DNA of 64,000 nt from Clostridiales bacterium (GTDB lineage Bacteria; Bacillota; Clostridia; Oscillospirales; CAG-272). Both the position numbers and the translations under genes were made by a program. Below, in pieces: positions 1-8,765 of the stretch (its first letter is position 1; the number at the start of each line of letters is the position of its first letter). Location of the stretch: NCBI GenBank assembly GCA_003150035.1, contig QALR01000015.1, forward strand, positions 62,001 to 126,000, in the 5' to 3' direction. Under the pieces are notes generated by a model. That model ran no database searches, was not told where the DNA came from, and saw only the letters and a program-made list of their open reading frames with translations.

Positions 1-1
1 G

Positions 2-424
2 CACATTGAGGAGAAAAACGGAATTACCATCATCGAGGACTGCTACAACGCCAATCCGGAATCCATGTCCGCGGGACTTGACGTTCTTTGCCATACCGCA
101 AAAAAGAAAAAGCTGCGTCCTATCGCCGTGCTTGGCGATATGTTGGAGCTTGGGCATGTTTCAAGGCAGGCACATTTTGATATTGGCAACGAAGCGGCAA
201 GAAAAGGTGTTGAACGTCTGATTACCTTTGGCAAAGCGGCGCGCGATATTGCCGAAGGTGCGCTTGCTGCAGGCATGAAAAAGGAACAGATCACGATCAT
301 CGAGGATACGGAAAACGCCGAAAAAGCGGCGGATATCATCAAATCTATCATTGAAAGGGGAGACGCGGTGCTCTTCAAGGCAAGCCGCGCTATGGAACTC
401 GAGAGAGTGATCAAATTGATTTAA
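2..424 (+). CDS. murF: UDP-N-acetylmuramoyl-tripeptide--D-alanyl-D-alanine ligase, C-terminal part
   Basis: The 5' end of the gene lies outside the window, and the open frame runs from base 2 to a TAA at 422-424. MurF adds D-Ala-D-Ala to the UDP-MurNAc tripeptide in the cytoplasm. The visible part begins in the conserved Mur-ligase segment IIEDCYNANPESM, which marks the central/C-terminal domain boundary, and continues with LGDMLELG and the Rossmann-like C-terminal domain ending in VLFKASRAMELERVI. The Y-NANP-SM signature is typical of MurF and separates it from MurC, MurD and MurE. It lies 12 bases before mraY in the same direction, the classical order of the dcw cluster. Confidence 0.93.
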   Translation, partial: HIEEKNGITIIEDCYNANPESMSAGLDVLCHTAKKKKLRPIAVLGDMLELGHVSRQAHFDIGNEAARKGVERLITFGKAARDIAEGALAAGMKKEQITIIEDTENAEKAADIIKSIIERGDAVLFKASRAMELERVIKLI

Positions 425-436
425 CGGAGAGAACAC

Positions 437-1438
437 ATGCTGAAGGTTTTCATTTTATCGGTTGTCTTGACACTAATATTGACCGTGCTTTTTTCTAAAA
501 AATTTATTCCTGCACTTATCAGCCGAAAGATGGGACAGCCGATACTGGAAATCGGTCCGAGATGGCACAAATCAAAGGAAGGTACGCCCACCATGGGCGG
601 ACTTTTCTTCATTGCCGCCATTTTTATCGTGGGCATCCTCTTCTCTTTCTTTGTTTTTCCGAAAGAAGACCTGCCGCGCGTCTGGATCACCCTCGGCATG
701 GCAGCCGCCTTTGGAGCCGTCGGCTTTATCGACGACCGCGCAAAGCTTCTGAAAAAGCAAAACGAAGGGCTGCGGGCTTATCAGAAATTTCTTTTTCAGG
801 TCATTGTCGCGGCGGCTTATCTCTTTCTGATGACACTCTACGGCGGCCTTGATACAAAGGTCATTTTCCCTTTTCTCGACAAAACGGTGGACTTTGGTAT
901 CGCCTACTACGGCTTCGCGATTATCCTCATCGTAGGCGTTAACAACAGCGTCAATCTGACGGACGGTATTGACGGACTCTGTGCATCTGTCACCGCCACC
1001 GTCGCTGCGTTCTTCGCGGTATGCGGATTCCGCCTCCCGACGCTCCTCTCTCCTGAGCATGCAAGCGACCCTACGCTTGCCGTCCTTGCCGGCATGACGT
1101 TTGGCGCCTGCATCGGCTTTCTTGTGTATAACTGGAATCCCGCAAGGGTTTTCATGGGAGACACCGGTTCTCTGTTTCTCGGCGGAATGGTTGCGGGACT
1201 TGCTTTTCTTCTTAACGTCCCGCTTGTCATCCTTGTCGTCGGACTCTTTTACGTGATAGAAGCGGCGTCCGTCATTCTTCAGGTCGGATTCTTTAAATTG
1301 ACTCATGGCAAAAGACTTTTCAAAATGGCACCCATCCATCATCATTTTGAAAAATGCGGATGGAGTGAGCCTGGCATCGCAGCGTTTGGGATTCTCCTCA
1401 CCGCTGTCATAGCAGTTTTTTCCTATTGCTTTCTGTAA
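437..1438 (+). CDS. mraY: Phospho-N-acetylmuramoyl-pentapeptide-transferase
   Basis: MraY moves phospho-MurNAc-pentapeptide from UDP to undecaprenyl phosphate and forms lipid I in the membrane. The 333-residue product has the usual family length and about ten hydrophobic segments. Family motifs are visible: the Asp pair in GFIDD (97-100), NLTDGIDGL (173-181), GDTGS (241-245) and the histidine motif PIHHHFE (299-305). A purine-rich GGAGAG precedes the ATG at good spacing. The gene sits between murF and ftsW. murD, which often follows mraY, is not here. Confidence 0.98.
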   Translation: MLKVFILSVVLTLILTVLFSKKFIPALISRKMGQPILEIGPRWHKSKEGTPTMGGLFFIAAIFIVGILFSFFVFPKEDLPRVWITLGMAAAFGAVGFIDDRAKLLKKQNEGLRAYQKFLFQVIVAAAYLFLMTLYGGLDTKVIFPFLDKTVDFGIAYYGFAIILIVGVNNSVNLTDGIDGLCASVTATVAAFFAVCGFRLPTLLSPEHASDPTLAVLAGMTFGACIGFLVYNWNPARVFMGDTGSLFLGGMVAGLAFLLNVPLVILVVGLFYVIEAASVILQVGFFKLTHGKRLFKMAPIHHHFEKCGWSEPGIAAFGILLTAVIAVFSYCFL

Positions 1439-1485
1439 AGAAAAGTACTACACTATATTTGTTAACCAAAAAAAGAGGTGCTAAG

Positions 1486-2769
1486 GTGGCAAGAACAAAT
1501 GAAAAAACAGCATATACCGGGAACCGGGCTCCCACAGCGCCCGCAGAGCGCGGGAATCCTGTCAAAGAATTCCTGCATGAGCTTGTCAGCTCTGACGGGA
1601 CGACGGTCTACCGCGTCCGCGGCGGTGTTGACAAGCCCTTTTTGATTCTGGTTGTCCTGCTTGTCTGCTTCGGCTCTGTTATGGTCTCCTCCGCCGGTTA
1701 CGTATATGCCGAGGCCAATATGGGCGGAGACAGCTTCTATTTTATCAAAAAGCAGCTTGTCTGGGCAGTCATCGGAATCATCGCAATGATCGGCATGTCC
1801 GTCGTCGACTATGGTTTCCTAAAGAAAATGACGCTCCCGATTTTCGGCGTCAGCTACGTTCTTCTCTGGTGTGTTTTTCTGCCCGGGATTGGCACGTCGG
1901 CAAAAGGCGCAAGACGTTGGGTGGAAATCGGGCCCATTCAGTTCCAACCATCCGAAATCATGAAATTTGCTCTTGTGCTGCTGCTTTCACTTTACATATC
2001 CAAATTCTTGACGAAAATGAAAACATTCAAATACGGCATTTTGATTCCCGCCGGCATTATCGGACTCGTCTGTGTCACCGTTGCCCTGGAAAAACACATG
2101 TCCGGCACGATTATTCTTTTCATTCTCGGTGCATGTATGATTTTCATGTCGGGTGCTAGCATCAAGTGGATCGGCAGCATCGCGGGCGTTTTTGGCGCCG
2201 GCGCACTCGGAATCATACTCTTTACCGATTATACCAAAGCGCGCATTGACGCGTGGCTGCACCCAGAGGATTATCTGCTTGACAATGGTTTTCAGCCTTA
2301 CGAAAGCCTGCTGGCCATTGGGTCGGGCGGTCTTTTCGGAGTAGGACTTGGCAACAGCTATCAAAAGCATCTATGGCTTCCCGAGCCGCAGAACGATTTT
2401 ATCTTTGCTATCGTATGCGAGGAGCTCGGACTTGTCGGCGCTCTCGCTTTAATTGCTCTATTTATCTTGCTGATTTGGCGCGGCTTTCATATTGCAAAGA
2501 AGGCGCCGGATACCTTCTCTTCCCTGCTTGTAGCGGGACTCACGGCCAAGGTCGGACTTCAGGCCCTTCTGAACATTGCCGTCGTAACCACCACCATTCC
2601 GACAACAGGCATCGCGCTTCCCTTTTTCAGCTATGGGGGCACTGCGCTTGTCATGCAGCTTGCAGAAATGGGCATCATCTTATCGATCTCCCGCTTCTCC
2701 TCCGGAGAGCGAGTACGAAGCGAAAGCAAATCCTCGATAGATTCAACGGAAAGGAACCCTCGCGCATGA
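1486..2769 (+). CDS. ftsW: SEDS peptidoglycan glycosyltransferase FtsW/SpoVE
   Basis: This is the lipid II polymerase of the division or spore septum. I place the start at the GTG at 1486 because AGAGGTG lies 5 bases upstream. An in-frame ATG at 1426 overlaps mraY and has no ribosome binding site. The 427-residue product has a cytoplasmic N-terminal tail of about 50 residues followed by some ten membrane segments. Signature stretches are FQPSEIMKF, the SGGLFGVGLG loop and LPEPQNDFIFAIVCEELG, whose Asp matches the catalytic Asp of the SEDS family. Its stop overlaps the murG start as ATGA. Sequence alone does not separate FtsW from sporulation SpoVE in Clostridia. Confidence 0.93.
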   Translation: MARTNEKTAYTGNRAPTAPAERGNPVKEFLHELVSSDGTTVYRVRGGVDKPFLILVVLLVCFGSVMVSSAGYVYAEANMGGDSFYFIKKQLVWAVIGIIAMIGMSVVDYGFLKKMTLPIFGVSYVLLWCVFLPGIGTSAKGARRWVEIGPIQFQPSEIMKFALVLLLSLYISKFLTKMKTFKYGILIPAGIIGLVCVTVALEKHMSGTIILFILGACMIFMSGASIKWIGSIAGVFGAGALGIILFTDYTKARIDAWLHPEDYLLDNGFQPYESLLAIGSGGLFGVGLGNSYQKHLWLPEPQNDFIFAIVCEELGLVGALALIALFILLIWRGFHIAKKAPDTFSSLLVAGLTAKVGLQALLNIAVVTTTIPTTGIALPFFSYGGTALVMQLAEMGIILSISRFSSGERVRSESKSSIDSTERNPRA

Positions 2770-3911
2770 AAATTCTTCTCGCCGGCGGCGGCACAGGCGG
2801 TCATATCAATCCCGCCATCGCCATCGCCAACACCATCAGGGATCATGATAAAAACGCGGAAATTGCCTTTATCGCAACAAAAAAAGGTCTGGAAAACAAA
2901 CTCGTTTCCAATGCCGGATATCCTATTTATCATATTGAAATGCGCGGTCTGCGCCGCAGTCTCTCGCTATCCAATCTCAAAACTGCTTATTACTATTTTA
3001 CCGCACCTCGCAAAGCCAGACGCCTGCTGCTGGAATTCGAACCGGATATTGCCATCGGAACCGGAGGCTATCTTTGTTGGCCGCTGCTGCATGCCGCCGC
3101 AAAGCTCGGAATTCCGACAGCGGTGCATGAATCCAACGCCATTCCCGGCAAGGCAGTCAAAATGTTGGAAAAGGAAGTCGATCGTATTTATACGAATTTC
3201 CCCACCACCGCCGACTATTTGAAAGAAAAAGATAAGATACGCTGCGTCGGCAATCCGCTCATTTCCCCGCCGTCCGTGCAAGGCGGAGGCGACCTCAAAG
3301 CGCAGCTTAGGATCCCGGCCGGAACCCGGCGCGTCATTCTATCCTTCGGAGGAAGCCTTGGGGCAAAACGCATCAACGAAGAGATATTGGAGCTAATGAG
3401 AGCACTGTCGGCGAAAAGCCCCGATGTTTTTCACATTCACGCAACCGGAAAAATCGAACACGAGGCAACAATGGCAAAAGCCAAGGAATACGGGCTCGAC
3501 AAATGTCCGAATATCCGCCTGCTTGAATATATTTATGACATGCCTCTATGGGAAAGCGTCGCCGATGTCGTCATTTGTCGTGCAGGTGCTATGACCATTT
3601 CAGAAATGGCGCTGCTCGGACGCGCCTGCATTCTGATTCCCTCTCCCAATGTCGTGAATAATCACCAATATGAAAACGCAAAACAACTCGCGGACGCCGG
3701 TGCTGCTGTTCTACTGGAGGAAAAATACCTGACATCCAATGTGCTTTATGACAGTGTATGCAGCATCTTGTATAATAAAGAAACCTCGCGTCGATTATCA
3801 GAAGCTATTAAAACCTTTGCCCATCCATCGTCCCAAGAGGAAATCTACGAGGATCTGCGAATGCTTGTCAGCCGCGATGTGCTGACTCTTATCCAAAAGA
3901 AAGAAACTTGA
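2766..3911 (+). CDS. murG: UDP-GlcNAc--undecaprenyl-PP-MurNAc-pentapeptide GlcNAc transferase
   Basis: MurG adds GlcNAc to lipid I and makes lipid II on the inner face of the membrane. The 381-residue protein opens with the glycine-rich loop GGGTGGHINPAIAIA (7-21), the lipid-pyrophosphate binding signature. It has the second glycine loop FGGSLGAKRIN and the UDP-GlcNAc region VVICRAGAMTISEMALLGRACILIP. The start codon overlaps the ftsW stop by four bases (ATGA), so translation is probably coupled. A longer open frame upstream is only ftsW read in another frame. Confidence 0.97.
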   Translation: MKILLAGGGTGGHINPAIAIANTIRDHDKNAEIAFIATKKGLENKLVSNAGYPIYHIEMRGLRRSLSLSNLKTAYYYFTAPRKARRLLLEFEPDIAIGTGGYLCWPLLHAAAKLGIPTAVHESNAIPGKAVKMLEKEVDRIYTNFPTTADYLKEKDKIRCVGNPLISPPSVQGGGDLKAQLRIPAGTRRVILSFGGSLGAKRINEEILELMRALSAKSPDVFHIHATGKIEHEATMAKAKEYGLDKCPNIRLLEYIYDMPLWESVADVVICRAGAMTISEMALLGRACILIPSPNVVNNHQYENAKQLADAGAAVLLEEKYLTSNVLYDSVCSILYNKETSRRLSEAIKTFAHPSSQEEIYEDLRMLVSRDVLTLIQKKET

Positions 3912-3972
3912 CAGGCGAACAAAATATCCGCTTGCTCGTTAATAAGTCGTTTCTCTGAAACGGCGGAAAGGC

Positions 3973-4779
3973 ATGACAAGGATGAAAAAAAGCGGCCCCC
4001 AAAAAACAGCTATCATAACGGGAACCGATTTGAAAAGACGAAATTTTCTCATCGTGTTTTTTTTCTGTGCGATTACTCTATCGCTTGTCATTTGGTTTTT
4101 ATCGGGGTGCCGCATCAGGACCGTCGTCGTCGAAAACGCACTTGCCGTTTCGGAACAGAGTATTCTGGATGCCGCCGACATCAAAATCGGACGGCATCAA
4201 TATGCCATCGATAAATCAGATATCGCTGCTCGCGTAAAAGCCGTCAGTCCGTATATCAAAAGCGTTACCGTCGAGCGGCACCTGCCCACAGAGCTTTCTC
4301 TGATTATTGAAGAATACGAACCACTCTACTATACGGAATATAATGGGACCTTCTGGATTCTGTCGGATTCTCTGCTTGTGTTGGAAGTCTTTCCAGATGA
4401 GCTCTCTGCCAAAGAGAGGGCTCAAACCCTTCTTCTTCTCCCCGAAATCAAAAGCTGTAAGCTGGGAGCACCGCTCGAATTCGCCGATGAATCCGACGAC
4501 AAGGCTGCACGGGAAAGCCTCGCTGTCTTTCAGGAAAGCCTCTTCCCCGAGCCGCTTTCATCGCTCGATCTTTCAGAGAAATTCAACATCACGGCAAATA
4601 TGCAAGACAAATACACGCTCATCTATGGCGACATGCAAAATCTGAAAGAAAAAATTCAGTTCAGCCTGCGCACAGTCCGCTATCTTTCAGAAAATATGTA
4701 CGGCGTCACCGGCACTATCTATGCCGCAAAGCTTGGTATGGCGTCGTTTGAAATCACCGGCGTCTTAGAAACAGAATAA
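3973..4779 (+). CDS. ftsQ: Cell division protein FtsQ/DivIB
   Basis: This bitopic divisome protein links the FtsL/DivIC complex to septal wall synthesis. The 268-residue product has a short basic cytoplasmic tail, one membrane helix at about residues 24-45, and an extracellular POTRA-type domain beginning IRTVVVENALAVSEQSILDAADI. The family pattern of paired beta strands with SVTVERHLPTELSLIIEEYEPLYY follows. GGAAAGG lies just before the ATG. The position between murG and ftsZ fits the clostridial division cluster. Sequence conservation in this family is low, so identity rests on topology, the POTRA pattern and context. Confidence 0.88.
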   Translation: MTRMKKSGPQKTAIITGTDLKRRNFLIVFFFCAITLSLVIWFLSGCRIRTVVVENALAVSEQSILDAADIKIGRHQYAIDKSDIAARVKAVSPYIKSVTVERHLPTELSLIIEEYEPLYYTEYNGTFWILSDSLLVLEVFPDELSAKERAQTLLLLPEIKSCKLGAPLEFADESDDKAARESLAVFQESLFPEPLSSLDLSEKFNITANMQDKYTLIYGDMQNLKEKIQFSLRTVRYLSENMYGVTGTIYAAKLGMASFEITGVLETE

Positions 4780-4876
4780 AACTGTCAAACGAGTCCACAA
4801 TTTACACAAACGGGGAGATTTTGGTCGATTTTAATAAAAATTTTTTTGTTTTTGAGAATATTTTTCAAAAAACATC

Positions 4877-4905
4877 TTGCAAATATGCAAAAAACATATT
4901 ACAAT
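4877..4905 (+). promoter_or_regulatory. Sigma-A-type promoter of ftsZ
   Basis: TTGCAA at 4877-4882 and TACAAT at 4900-4905 are separated by 17 bases. They lie in an AT-rich stretch between ftsQ and ftsZ, about 50 bases before the ftsZ start. This gives ftsZ its own promoter in addition to any read-through from the mur operon. Confidence 0.7.
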
Positions 4906-4953
4906 AGTATTGTGTACCATTATCGAGATCAATGGCAGGAGGAAGATAAAAAA

Positions 4954-6111
4954 ATGGGATTCGAATTCAATTCTAATTACGACAGCGGCGTTAAAATAAA
5001 AGTAATCGGTGTTGGCGGCGGCGGCGGAAATGCTGTAAACCGCATGATTGAGTCCAACATTCAGGGAGTCGATTTTGTCACGATCAACTGTGACAAGCAG
5101 GTTCTTCTCACGTCGAGCGCGCCAACCAAAATCGCAATCGGAGAAAAAATTACCAAAGGACACGGAGCAGGCTCCAATCCGGATGTCGGAAAACAGGCAG
5201 CTGAAGAAAATATTGAGGACATTTCCAATATCATCCGCGGTTCTGACATGGTGTTTATTACAACCGGTATGGGCGGCGGCACAGGCACCGGGGCGGCGCC
5301 TATCGTTGCCAAGGTTGCCAAGGACATGGGCATTCTGACCATCGGAATTGTCACAAAGCCCTTCTCTTTCGAGGGCAGAAAGCGTATGGTGCAGGCTGAA
5401 AACGGAATCGTTTGCCTGCGTGAATTTGTTGATTCTCTCGTCGTAATCCCGAACGAGAGACTCAAACAGATCTCCGAAAACAGAATTACACTCGCCAATG
5501 CCTTTGAATATGCGGACGACGTCCTGCGCCACGGTGTGCAGAGCATTTCTGATCTTATCAACGTTCCCGGCATCGTCAATCTCGACTTTGCCGACGTTTC
5601 TTCCGTCATGCGTGATGCCGGCTACGCTCATATGGGCGTCGGAACCGGCACGGGCAGAGACAAGGCAGAGGTTGCGGCAAAGATGGCAGTGACAAGCCCG
5701 CTGCTTGAGACGTCTATTTCCGGTGCGACCGGTATCCTGATTAACATCACCGCTTCTCCCGATATCAGCCTTGACGAGGTAGAAACCGCATCTGCGATGA
5801 TCACCAATGAAGCTCATCCGGAAGCAACGGTTATTTGGGGTGCCGCTTTTGACAACTCCTTGGAAGATACCATCAAGGTGACCGTCATCGCAACCGGTTT
5901 GAAATCCGACGACAACGCAACCGGCGGCGCAAAGCCCGCTGCAAGCGCAGCATCCCGTCCCGCACCGGCATCTTCTTTCTCCGCGCCGGCAGCCAAACCC
6001 AAGGCAGAAGAAGCGCCTAAAGCTTCCATTGCGTCCGATGAAAAGGAATCTCTCATCTCGGACAGCGATTTTGACGATATCATGAATATCCTGAGAAAGA
6101 ACAGAAGCTAA
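4954..6111 (+). CDS. ftsZ: Cell division GTPase FtsZ
   Basis: FtsZ is the tubulin-like GTPase that forms the cytokinetic ring. The start at 4954 is set by AGGAGG at 4937-4942. An upstream in-frame ATG at 4846 overlaps the promoter and is not used in this reading. The 385-residue protein has the tubulin signature GGGTGTGAA at 107-115 and the usual N-terminal glycine-rich nucleotide loop VGGGGGNAV. A disordered Ala/Pro-rich linker (about 320-365) leads to the conserved C-terminal peptide DSDFDDIMNILRKNRS, the expected anchor for SepF, which is encoded at 28.6 kb. No ftsA is present nearby. Confidence 0.98.
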   Translation: MGFEFNSNYDSGVKIKVIGVGGGGGNAVNRMIESNIQGVDFVTINCDKQVLLTSSAPTKIAIGEKITKGHGAGSNPDVGKQAAEENIEDISNIIRGSDMVFITTGMGGGTGTGAAPIVAKVAKDMGILTIGIVTKPFSFEGRKRMVQAENGIVCLREFVDSLVVIPNERLKQISENRITLANAFEYADDVLRHGVQSISDLINVPGIVNLDFADVSSVMRDAGYAHMGVGTGTGRDKAEVAAKMAVTSPLLETSISGATGILINITASPDISLDEVETASAMITNEAHPEATVIWGAAFDNSLEDTIKVTVIATGLKSDDNATGGAKPAASAASRPAPASSFSAPAAKPKAEEAPKASIASDEKESLISDSDFDDIMNILRKNRS

Positions 6112-6173
6112 TATATGCAGTTCCTTTTCGGGAAGATAGGTTTATCTTAACATAAATCCTCTCATGAGGATGG

Positions 6174-6210
6174 AAAAAGCGGATTCTTCCATGGATCGGC
6201 TTTTTCTTAT
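6174..6210 (+). terminator. Rho-independent terminator after ftsZ
   Basis: AAAAAGCGGAT (6174-6184) pairs with ATCGGCTTTTT (6195-6205) with one internal G/G mismatch and a 10-base loop. The 3' arm ends in a T-rich run. It ends the mur/fts transcription unit. Confidence 0.75.
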
Positions 6211-6312
6211 TCTATGCGGTCCTGCAAACAGCCCCCTCTTCCGGATATCTGGGATGATGCAAGGCTTTCATTGCAAAGTTTTCCATTCTATTTTTATTTC
6301 AGGAGACAGTTT

Positions 6313-7230
6313 ATGGAATATCGCATATTGAAATATTTTCTTACCGTGGCACGGGAAGAAAATATCACCCATGCGTCGGAGATTCTGCATATTTCACAGC
6401 CGGCGCTTTCCAGGCAGCTGATGCAGCTCGAAGAAGAGCTCGGCGTACAGCTATTTATACGGGGCAGACGTAAAATCGCGCTGACAGACGCGGGATTTCT
6501 GCTCCGCCGCCGCGCGCAGGAAATTATTGAGCTTACGGAAAAAACCGCAGATGAGCTGCATGATACATCCGCCGTCCACGGCATCATTTCCATCGGGACC
6601 GGTGAAGCGGAAACGATGCGCAAGCTTGCCGGCCTGATGCAAACGTTCAGCGAGCAATATCCTAGCGTAAAATTTGACTTATATTCGAATAATGCGGATT
6701 TTATCAAGGAACGCTTGGATAAAGGACTGCTTGATATTGGGATTATAATTGAGCCCTCCGATTTATCCAAATACGAATCCATCCGTTTTGATAACAGCGA
6801 GCGATGCGGCGTAATTGTTCCGGCAAAATCTCCTTTGGCGGAAAAGGAATACATTCGGGCTGAGGATCTTATCGGATATAAGGTCTTTACCTCCCTGAGA
6901 GCCACAGCGTTAGGTGTTGAAGCTTGGTTTGGAGAGCTTTATGATAAACTCGATATTTATATGACCTTTAATCTTATTTACAATGCTGCCATGCTCGTGG
7001 ACTGCGGATTCGGCGTCGCGACGACCATCGAGGGCGCGGTATCTCTGTATCAGAATCCGAACATTGTCTTTAAGCCCTTCTATCCTGCGCTTACCGCCAC
7101 TAGCATGCTGGTATGGAAAAAATACCAGCCTGCTTCACAGGCAGTCACGAAATTCATTGATTTTATCAAAGCGAATCTCGGAGAAGAGAGCGAAAGGTCG
7201 CGGGAAAATCTACCGGAGCCTATAATATGA
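6313..7230 (+). CDS. LysR-family transcriptional regulator
   Basis: The 305-residue product begins MEYRILKYFLTVAREENITHASEILHISQPALSRQ, the standard winged helix-turn-helix of LysR regulators (recognition helix at about 28-38). An effector-binding domain of the periplasmic-binding-protein fold follows (about 90-295). AGGAGA at 6301-6306 fixes the start at 6313, although the frame is open further upstream. The target is not obvious, because the gene is flanked by terminators and has no divergent partner. The effector cannot be predicted from the sequence. Confidence 0.92.
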   Translation: MEYRILKYFLTVAREENITHASEILHISQPALSRQLMQLEEELGVQLFIRGRRKIALTDAGFLLRRRAQEIIELTEKTADELHDTSAVHGIISIGTGEAETMRKLAGLMQTFSEQYPSVKFDLYSNNADFIKERLDKGLLDIGIIIEPSDLSKYESIRFDNSERCGVIVPAKSPLAEKEYIRAEDLIGYKVFTSLRATALGVEAWFGELYDKLDIYMTFNLIYNAAMLVDCGFGVATTIEGAVSLYQNPNIVFKPFYPALTATSMLVWKKYQPASQAVTKFIDFIKANLGEESERSRENLPEPII

Positions 7231-7234
7231 ACAA

Positions 7235-7269
7235 AAAAACGGAGCGGGTATATTTGCCGCTCCGTTTTT
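7235..7269. terminator. Bidirectional terminator between the LysR gene and the acidic membrane protein gene
   Basis: ACGGAGCGG (7239-7247) pairs perfectly with CCGCTCCGT (7257-7265). A-tracts lie on the left and T-tracts on the right, so it can terminate both converging transcripts. Confidence 0.85.
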
Positions 7270-7282
7270 CGCTTTCAAGATT

Positions 7283-7597
7283 TTACGCTTCTTCGTTCTC
7301 AGACGCTTCTTCGTCTTCTTCCTCACGGGAGAAAAGCTCTCCGTCAAGGTCAAGGTCATCGTCGCAGTCGTCACAATCGCAGTCGCCGTCGCAATCCAAG
7401 CAGTTGAAATCCAGATCTGCCTCCTTCTTGCAGTCATAGATAAGATAACCGCCCGCGGCGCCGCTGACAGCGGCAAGCGCAAGAAAAGCGCCGGCAATGC
7501 TCTTTTTCTTTCCCAAAAGGATAAAGAACATCACAAGAGAAGTGACCGCCTGAACAAGCAGCGACACGCCGACATAAAGTTTGGTTTTTTTGAACAT
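7283..7597 (-). CDS. Small membrane protein with an acidic, Cys/Asp-rich tail
   Basis: The family is not recognised. The start ATG at 7597 follows AAAGGGGAC, while a TTG six codons upstream has no ribosome binding site. The 104-residue product has two hydrophobic segments (about residues 9-30 and 35-56). After YLIYDCKKEAD comes a tail in which Cys and Asp alternate (CLDCDGDCDCDDCDDD), then a Glu-rich end. Six cysteines among acidic residues suggest a metal-binding or redox role on one side of the membrane, but that is inference. It lies downstream of prfB in the same direction, with a 45-base gap. Confidence 0.7.
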   Translation of the reverse strand: MFKKTKLYVGVSLLVQAVTSLVMFFILLGKKKSIAGAFLALAAVSGAAGGYLIYDCKKEADLDFNCLDCDGDCDCDDCDDDLDLDGELFSREEEDEEASENEEA

Positions 7598-7642
7598 TAT
7601 AAAGTCCCCTTTCAAGATATATTTTTGGATTTTGCTTTTATT

Positions 7643-8746
7643 TTATGCTTTGCTTTTCAAAAAGGCATTGATAAAACCGTCGATATCTCCGTCCATAACG
7701 GCAGATATGTTTCCATCCTCATAACCGGTGCGAGTGTCTTTTGCCAGTGTATACGGCATAAATACATAAGAACGAATCTGCGAGCCCCATTCTATATTCG
7801 CTTTTTCACCCCGGATATCCTCGATCCGATCGAGATTTTCCCGCGCCTTGATTTCCGCAAGCTTGCTTTTCAGCATACGAAGCGCCGTCTCCTTATTCTG
7901 AAGCTGACTGCGCTCGGTCTGACATCCGACCACAATGCCCGTCGGTTTATGCACGATCCGGATGGCAGAATCGGTCTTATTGATATGCTGGCCGCCCGCT
8001 CCGCTGGAGCGATGCGCCGTGATTTCCAAATCTTCATCTTTCAATTCAATATCCGTGTCGTTGTCCAGTTCCGGCGTCACCTCCACGGAAGCGAACGAGG
8101 TATGACGGCGTCCGGACGCGTCAAACGGTGATATGCGGACAAGCCGGTGTACGCCATGCTCGCTTTTGAGATACCCGTAAGCGTTGGTTCCCTCGACGAG
8201 CATCGTAGCGCTTTTCAGCCCCGCTTCATCTCCGTCTAACCAGTCAAGCAGCTTGACGCCAAAGCCATGCTTTTCTGCCCATCGCGTATACATCCGATAG
8301 AGCATGGATGCCCAGTCCTGCGCCTCCGTACCGCCGGCGCCCGGATGCAGAGAAACAATGGCGTTGCAAGCATCGTATTCACCGGAAAGGAGCGTTTCCA
8401 ACCGCATGCGCTCCACGCCTGCCTGGATCTTTTCCACCTCCGATGTAACCTCTTCGGTCACGCTTTCGTCATTCTCCTCAATGCCCATATCGGCAAGCGT
8501 GAGCGTATCCTCCAATGACTGCCGAAGGGCGGCATATTCCTCAAGCGTATTTTTCATGCGTTTGAGCTCCCGCAGAATCTTTCCCGAATTTTCCGTATCA
8601 TCCCAGAAATTCGGCATCAGCGTCTTTTGCTCAAGCTCCTCCGCTTCGTCGCGAAGCCTGTCTATTTTCAAAGCGGAACCGAGTTCCTCGACATCCCCTC
8701 TTAATCCTTGAAGCGTTCTTTTCGCTTCCTCAAGCTGAATAATCAA
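7643..8746 (-). CDS. prfB: Peptide chain release factor 2, without programmed frameshift
   Basis: RF2 recognises UGA and UAA and triggers peptide release. The 367-residue protein shows the RF2 recognition tripeptide SPF at 206-208 and the catalytic GGQ at 251-253 (SSGAGGQHINKTDSAIR). The start is a TTG at 8746, with GGAGG eight bases upstream. In most bacteria prfB has an in-frame TGA near codon 25 that needs a +1 frameshift. Here the frame is continuous from the start through that region (LGSALKIDRLRDEAEELE), so no frameshift is required. The leader instead contains an AUG-UGA element, listed separately. Confidence 0.96.
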   Translation of the reverse strand: MIIQLEEAKRTLQGLRGDVEELGSALKIDRLRDEAEELEQKTLMPNFWDDTENSGKILRELKRMKNTLEEYAALRQSLEDTLTLADMGIEENDESVTEEVTSEVEKIQAGVERMRLETLLSGEYDACNAIVSLHPGAGGTEAQDWASMLYRMYTRWAEKHGFGVKLLDWLDGDEAGLKSATMLVEGTNAYGYLKSEHGVHRLVRISPFDASGRRHTSFASVEVTPELDNDTDIELKDEDLEITAHRSSGAGGQHINKTDSAIRIVHKPTGIVVGCQTERSQLQNKETALRMLKSKLAEIKARENLDRIEDIRGEKANIEWGSQIRSYVFMPYTLAKDTRTGYEDGNISAVMDGDIDGFINAFLKSKA

Positions 8747-8765
8747 TTTTATGTCCTCCGATTTG

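Noticed and set aside
572..1345. A 257-codon open frame on the minus strand
   Set aside because: It is antisense to mraY, and the product is a low-complexity charged string.
1426..1485. Upstream ATG as the ftsW start
   Set aside because: It overlaps mraY and has no Shine-Dalgarno site. The GTG at 1486 has one at good spacing.
4831..5817. A 328-codon open frame on the minus strand
   Set aside because: It is antisense to ftsZ and covers the ftsZ promoter.
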